Positions 14,071 through 17,766 of a stretch of 17,766 nt of DNA are shown here, one piece after another. The position numbers and the translations under genes are program-made. Numbering within the stretch: the stretch's first letter is position 1; every line of letters begins with the position of its first letter. The notes below the pieces were generated by a model. That model saw only the letters and a list, made by a program, of their open reading frames with translations. It made no database searches and had not been told where the DNA came from. This stretch comes from Urbifossiella sp043733485 (GTDB taxonomy: Bacteria > Planctomycetota > Planctomycetia > Gemmatales > Gemmataceae). The DNA lies in assembly GCA_043733485.1 (NCBI GenBank), contig JAYTGN010000064.1, positions 1-17,766 on the forward strand, in the 5' to 3' direction.

Positions 14071-14913
14071 ATGTTAAGAGCTCGATCCAATTCATCTAAT
14101 ATGCAGCAGGCTCTTCGTGAGCCGCTCGATCTCACCCTGCCCGCCGATCTGCACGATTACGAAAAGTATATGCCTCTCGAAGAACTGGATCGCGAGATTT
14201 CACTCATACGAGAACTACTGCCTTTGCGAAATTTGCGAATCTTGGCGGTGAAGCAGCTCTTGAACTCAAACCTGGATGACCAAAATCACAACCCATTTGA
14301 AGCCCTCTGCCAGCTTGCCATCTGTTTGGCCGATTGCATCCATGCCGAACTCAGGCTCTCTCCTAAAAGCCGAGTTCATCTGTGCCAAAGCTCGCTGGCA
14401 TGGATGAAAACCCTTCCCGGCGACGATACCCCCTTTATCCTGTTTCCAACGAACCGACATCAAATTCTGCACTTCGGCAAGGCCGATGTCCTCACGAAAG
14501 TACTGGCAGAGTCGAAAAGCGAGAGGGCGAAAGCCGTTCTGGTCGGGAAATTCCTGGGTCAGAGTTTGAATTGCCCGGTTCCGATCCTCGTGGACGGCCG
14601 CAACGGCATCGCCACGCTACGAGTCGAACAAGGGCGTTCGAAAAGCAAACTCTACCACTTCGAGGTGCAGTGGGATGCCGTTCTGGAACCGCCCTCGCCC
14701 GTACCACTCACTGTGGGGCAGATGGAGCAGGCCGCGGTGGAGCAGCCGAGGCCTTCTACCATTCCGACGGCGGGGCTCGTCGGTAACTCGTCCAAGATCG
14801 AGACCGAGGCGATCGATCCCCTTACTCCGTCCGAGAGCCACGAGGCTAAGGCACCCCCAAGAGAGCACCCCGAAAGCAAGCAGGCGAGCGGGAATGACGA
14901 GGTTTGGGAATGA
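14071..14913 (+). CDS. Hypothetical protein of the integrated element
   Basis: I do not recognise this 280-aa protein. The start ATG 14071 has GGA at a suitable distance; a second in-frame ATG at 14101 has no ribosome site. It has a helical N-terminal part (about 35-95) with Leu-rich LEELDREISLIRELLPLRNLRIL and cysteines at 80, 85, 89 and 105, and a mixed part (about 110-205) with TPFILFPTNRHQILHFG, AVLVGKFLGQ and VPILVDGRNGIATLRVEQG. A Pro/Ser/Glu-rich, probably disordered tail (about 206-280) ends in the acidic GNDEVWE. No signal peptide or membrane helix is seen. Base composition is lower in GC than the housekeeping genes. Its position between the integrase and the dyad array/polymerase suggests a role in replication or control of the element. 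Confidence 0.7.
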   Translation: MLRARSNSSNMQQALREPLDLTLPADLHDYEKYMPLEELDREISLIRELLPLRNLRILAVKQLLNSNLDDQNHNPFEALCQLAICLADCIHAELRLSPKSRVHLCQSSLAWMKTLPGDDTPFILFPTNRHQILHFGKADVLTKVLAESKSERAKAVLVGKFLGQSLNCPVPILVDGRNGIATLRVEQGRSKSKLYHFEVQWDAVLEPPSPVPLTVGQMEQAAVEQPRPSTIPTAGLVGNSSKIETEAIDPLTPSESHEAKAPPREHPESKQASGNDEVWE

Positions 14914-14920
14914 CCTCATC

Positions 14921-15183
14921 GGTGGATGTGGTGGATTGGGAAAGCGTCTATCCACCACCTCTATCCACCATCGTTAACTTCAAGAGGATTAAAGACTTCT
15001 GAAGATGTGGTGGATGTGGTGGATGTCTAACACCTCCAGGGACTATATATGCCCGCCTCCTGTATTAGCCCCCTAGAGATTTGGCGGAGGTCGCCTCGAC
15101 ATCCACCATCCACCGTTTGCGCCGAAACCCCATGAATCCCAGGCTTTTGTCGTGGTGGATCTCCTCCGCAGGGAGATCCACCA
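14921..15183. repeat. Array of ten GGTGGAT/ATCCACC motifs in three nested dyads (candidate origin/control region)
   Basis: GGTGGAT occurs at 14921, 14930, 15009, 15018 and 15154; ATCCACC at 14950, 14963, 15101, 15108 and 15176. Dyad 1 pairs 14921/14930 with 14950/14963; its inner arms GTGGTGGAT (14928-14936) and ATCCACCAC (14950-14958) are perfect. Dyad 2 pairs 15009/15018 with 15101/15108, with a perfect 10-bp arm (15018-15027 with 15098-15107). Dyad 3 is 15154 with 15176. Forward copies in dyads 1 and 2 are 9 bp apart. A short AT run (TATATAT) lies inside dyad 2. This resembles iterons or operator clusters near plasmid and phage replication genes. The stretch has no convincing ORF. Confidence 0.85.
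15153..15183 (+). promoter_or_regulatory. 12-bp-arm hairpin in the polymerase leader
   Basis: Arms TGGTGGATCTCC (15153-15164) and GGAGATCCACCA (15172-15183) are exact reverse complements with a 7-base loop, ending 12 nt before the polymerase ATG. The GGGAG at 15171-15175, a possible ribosome site, would be paired in the stem. It could be a translational operator or the right-most protein-binding dyad of the array. Confidence 0.65.
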
Positions 15184-15195
15184 AAACGGAAAACA

Positions 15196-17463
15196 ATGAA
15201 AACCCTGTTCAAGAATCGCGAATATGAGTCCTTCCCGTGGAAACCGCAAATGGGCCGCGTGTTTGATTCCGCTTTCACGTTCGACACCGAGACCACGCTG
15301 ATCGATAACGAGCGGTCGTGGTTGACTCCAGCCTATGTGCTCGGTGCTGCTTTCAACGGTACTTGCGGTGTGTTCATCCCCCGCAACCGTCTTGTCGAGT
15401 TCTTCGCCGTCCACACGAACAACACTGTTGTGTTTCACAATGCGGCCTTCGACCTCGACGTCATCGCCACCGCGGAGCCTGTTTTGAATATCTACGATCG
15501 CGTGGATTCAAAGCGGGTAATCGACACGCAATTGATGCACCGACTACTTACTCTCGGCGAGGCAGGTCACACCTCACAAGGCAAAGGCGAGTCGACTCTC
15601 GAGCATTGCGCGGCGACTTATCTGGGCGTCGAGTTGCCGAAAGACACGATGGACTCCAGGGGAGGTCCCGTACGCCTCTCCTACGGAAAGTGGTTGGGCC
15701 GTCCCCTGAATGAGATGGAACCGGTCTATCTGGAGTACCTCGCCAATGACCTCATCGCAACCTGGCATGTTTACGAGGCACTCCGGGCGCGGACGACTTC
15801 CTTGCTGGGCTCTGCCGAAAACACGTGGGGTTACGGCTCGCCCCACTGGTTGCAGGATTGCATCGAGCGGTTCGGACCTCAAACGCATGATATCCAACTC
15901 AAGGCCGCAATCGTTCTCCGATCGATCACGGCAAACGGCCTTCACCTCGATGTCGCCCGCTGCCGCGAACTCGAAGCGACGCTCCAGAAGCACCTTCAGA
16001 CCCAGAAGTCGGAATTGCGAGAGTACGGCTACATCGCCGGCGGCAAGGGTTCAAACACGTCGCTGCAAGCGGTCTTGAAATGCCGGTCGCGGGAGTTCCC
16101 AACCGTGTCGTTCCCGTTGACGGAGAGCGGCCAATTCGCAACGGCTCACGACGCGCTTCAGGACTTGATTCACACGGATCCTTTTGTCAAGTTGCTTCTC
16201 GAACACCGCGAAACGGAGAAGCTGCTCGGCTCGTTCGTCGGAAAAATGGCGAAGTCGGTCCTTCACCCCTCTTTTAACGCCCTTGTTGTTTCTGGTCGAA
16301 CCAGTTCGTTTGGCGAGATCAATGCCCAAAACTTGCCGAAGACCGACGTGATCCGAACCTGCGTCGTGCCCCGGTCCGGCCACGAGTTTATCGATGCTGA
16401 TTACGCGACCGTTGAATTGGCGACCCTCGCCCAGGCCTGCCAATCGCAATTTGGACTCGACTCGAAAATGGCGCATGCCATCAACGCGGGCGAGGATCTG
16501 CACAAGTTGGTCGCGGCGCGAATGCTCAACAAATCGCCCGAATTCGTCACGCGGGAGGAGCGACAGAAGGCGAAGCCGGTCAACTTCGGGAAGCCCGGTG
16601 GAATGGGACTCGAAACTCTGATCGCCTACGCGAAGGTGAACTACGGCGTACTACTGTCTCAGACGGAGGCCGAGACTCTCTCCGAGTCGTGGATGGATTT
16701 GTTCCCCGAGATGCATGAGTTCCTGGGCGACAAGGCAAATGCCGCACTCGAGTTGGCATCATTGCTGGATCTGACGCCCGCGTCGCACTTCGAATCGACC
16801 AACGATCGACGTTTCGTTTCTCACCGCTGCAACCTCGGACGAGAAGAAACGCCTCATGAAATTCTCGGGGCGATGTTGCTGAAGACGGTCAAGGAACCGA
16901 ACCCGAAAACCCACGCCGGCAACCCCTATTCCGAAGCCGACTGTGAGTACTTCTGGTCGCGACTGAATTCTATTGCGGACCGCATGCCGAAGTCGCTCCA
17001 GATGGCGATTCGAATGCGCCAAGCATCGCGCAAACTGCAACGGGCCGTGATGGGGTTGGTCGGTCGGGATTCGGTCTTCACCTACTCGGGTCGACTTCGT
17101 GACAAGGCCACCTACAGCGCACGTCACAACACGATTTTCCAGGGTCTCGCTGCGGACGGGGCGAAACTCGCCCTCTGGAGGCTTTGGCGTGCCGGCTTCG
17201 GAATAGTCAACTTCATTCACGATGAAGTGTTAGTCGAGATTCCTACGAGCAGTGCGTGCGAACGCATGAAGTCTGCTCTCGCGGTGCGACAGCATATGAT
17301 CGACGGGATGCAAGAAGTTGTGCCTGACGTCAAGATTGAGGTGAACTACGCTGCCATGACTCGCTGGTATAAGGACGCCACTTGTGTCCTGGATCCGGCC
17401 GGAACTGGCTTGTTGCTTTGGGTTCCCCAGCAGGAGGCAGAAGCGACGGTCGACGTGGCGTGA
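15196..17463 (+). CDS. Family A DNA polymerase with 3'-5' exonuclease domain (phage/mobile-element type)
   Basis: The 755-aa protein has an intact proofreading domain: Exo I Asp30-Thr-Glu32, Exo II HNAAFD (81-86), Exo III Tyr181-x3-Asp185. The polymerase domain has motif A Asp402-Tyr-Ala-Thr-Val-Glu407, motif B Arg456-x3-Lys460-x3-Phe464 and motif C His675-Asp-Glu677. There is no 5' nuclease domain, so it is shorter than host Pol I (928 aa in E. coli) and resembles phage replicative polymerases. At the position of E. coli Tyr766 in the O-helix it has Gly468 (NFGKPGGMG). An extra segment (about 545-600) lies between motifs B and C. Translation starts at ATG 15196 after a hairpin, with only a weak GGA before it. 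It probably replicates the integrated element. Confidence 0.92.
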   Translation: MKTLFKNREYESFPWKPQMGRVFDSAFTFDTETTLIDNERSWLTPAYVLGAAFNGTCGVFIPRNRLVEFFAVHTNNTVVFHNAAFDLDVIATAEPVLNIYDRVDSKRVIDTQLMHRLLTLGEAGHTSQGKGESTLEHCAATYLGVELPKDTMDSRGGPVRLSYGKWLGRPLNEMEPVYLEYLANDLIATWHVYEALRARTTSLLGSAENTWGYGSPHWLQDCIERFGPQTHDIQLKAAIVLRSITANGLHLDVARCRELEATLQKHLQTQKSELREYGYIAGGKGSNTSLQAVLKCRSREFPTVSFPLTESGQFATAHDALQDLIHTDPFVKLLLEHRETEKLLGSFVGKMAKSVLHPSFNALVVSGRTSSFGEINAQNLPKTDVIRTCVVPRSGHEFIDADYATVELATLAQACQSQFGLDSKMAHAINAGEDLHKLVAARMLNKSPEFVTREERQKAKPVNFGKPGGMGLETLIAYAKVNYGVLLSQTEAETLSESWMDLFPEMHEFLGDKANAALELASLLDLTPASHFESTNDRRFVSHRCNLGREETPHEILGAMLLKTVKEPNPKTHAGNPYSEADCEYFWSRLNSIADRMPKSLQMAIRMRQASRKLQRAVMGLVGRDSVFTYSGRLRDKATYSARHNTIFQGLAADGAKLALWRLWRAGFGIVNFIHDEVLVEIPTSSACERMKSALAVRQHMIDGMQEVVPDVKIEVNYAAMTRWYKDATCVLDPAGTGLLLWVPQQEAEATVDVA

Positions 17464-17704
17464 GTGAAACTTCCTCGTATGAGCGCGTGGCACCGAAGCA
17501 TAAAAGCTTGCATCGCATCGGTGCATAATTTACGATGCGTGTGTGGGTCTAATCCCGCTGGTGCGCGCTTCTCTTGACGTTTCGAGTCATTCCTGACTCC
17601 TCGAGCCCGGGAGTCCATCGCGGTTGGTCTGGAACAACGCCGCGTCCGTGTGGCATGACAGGAGGTGGAAAAACGCAACCCACCACACCAGCACGGACGC
17701 TGCG
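17464..17704. other. Non-coding stretch after the polymerase with several inverted repeats
   Basis: No gene is seen. It holds three small dyads: CGCATCG/CGATGCG (17514-17520, 17533-17539), GAGTCA/TGACTC around TTCC (17584-17599), and GCGTCCGTG-TGG/CCA-G-CACGGACGC (17642-17653, 17688-17700). None has a following U-tract, so polymerase termination is unclear. No copy of the tRNA-Ala 3' end was found here, so an attR inside the window is not supported. Confidence 0.6.
17642..17700 (+). promoter_or_regulatory. Nested hairpin enclosing an AGGAGGTGG ribosome-like site
   Basis: The outer stem is 12 bp with one bulged G (17642-17653 with 17688-17700). Inside, GGTGG (17664-17668) can pair with CCACC (17680-17684). 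The AGGAGGTGG at 17660-17668 is a near-perfect Shine-Dalgarno but lies 36 bp before the next ATG (17705), and the inner stem would mask it. It may be a regulated leader, or an end structure of a mobile element. Confidence 0.4.
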
Positions 17705-17766
17705 ATGATTAACAGTAGCCAACCGGACCCCGACCCGTCCACCCGGATCGCCGCCGTGCGGTTGGG
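17705..17766 (+). CDS. Possible start of a gene cut by the window edge
   Basis: An ATG at 17705 opens a frame that runs to the window end (20 codons, beginning MINSSQPDPDPSTRIAAVRL). It is too short for identification. It follows the structured leader at 17642-17700 by four bases, which gives it some support. Confidence 0.3.
   Translation, partial: MINSSQPDPDPSTRIAAVRL

Noticed and set aside
15031..15038. CACCTCCA as a right attachment site matching the tRNA-Ala 3' end
   Set aside because: Only 8 bases match, it lies before the polymerase that belongs to the element, and the bases on both sides differ from the tRNA.
14921..15183. CRISPR array
   Set aside because: The repeated unit is only 7 bp, occurs in both orientations in dyads, and has no regular spacers or cas genes nearby.
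17540..17580. tRNA remnant around GGGTCTAATCCC
   Set aside because: It recalls a T-arm, but the loop is too short and no acceptor, D or anticodon stems can be drawn.

Overview
The window looks like a chromosomal segment of a planctomycete, most likely a member of the Gemmataceae. The evidence is a DUF1559 prepilin-like protein followed by a small lipoprotein, a short Cys-rich secreted protein starting ECGDYV, secreted double AhpD-like proteins, an EF-hand/deiodinase-like redoxin, a Uma2 protein and imperfect REP-like palindromes. Base composition is GC-rich in the housekeeping part (46 of 60 bases G or C at 1681-1740) and lower in parts of the 3' region (29 of 60 at 14221-14280). The taxonomic call is inference from gene families, not from a search.

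Layout. (1) 110-2832, minus strand: rpmB, gatC, gatA and uma2, packed as one transcription unit of translation genes with a Uma2 nuclease-fold gene at its end. A 78-bp imperfect palindrome sits between gatC and gatA. (2) 2964-3314, plus strand: a small Rieske [2Fe-2S] protein, convergent with region 3 across a perfect 22-bp inverted repeat. (3) 3362-9199, minus strand: a long co-directional run. It reads DUF1559 pseudopilin-like protein, lipoprotein, secreted double AhpD-like protein, single AhpD-like protein, secreted EF-hand/deiodinase-like redoxin, a C-terminally truncated AhpD-like paralogue and a BadF/N-acetylglucosamine-kinase-type kinase. The middle of this run looks like a thiol/peroxide-related cassette. 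(4) 9366-9755 (minus) and 9861-10268 (plus): a secreted ECGDYV protein and a DoxX membrane protein diverge from a short region with a tandem 12-bp repeat. recQ (10321-12546) follows DoxX.

(5) 12616 to the window end: tRNA-Ala(GGC) with, directly downstream and reading away from it, a tyrosine recombinase, an unrecognised 280-aa protein, a 282-bp non-coding region and a family A DNA polymerase. The polymerase has a 3'-5' exonuclease domain and no 5' nuclease domain. This is the typical arrangement of an element integrated at a tRNA 3' end. The non-coding region holds ten copies of GGTGGAT/ATCCACC arranged as three nested dyads, and the last dyad is a 12-bp-arm hairpin just before the polymerase start codon. 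I read this as the left part of a small integrative element that brings its own replicative polymerase, with the dyad array as candidate origin and/or control region. The right end was not found and may lie outside the window. The unknown protein plus dyad array plus polymerase is the best candidate here for an undescribed system.

No gene-free stretch exceeds 300 bases. The longest are 14914-15195 (dyad array) and 17464-17704 (inverted repeats only, no gene seen).
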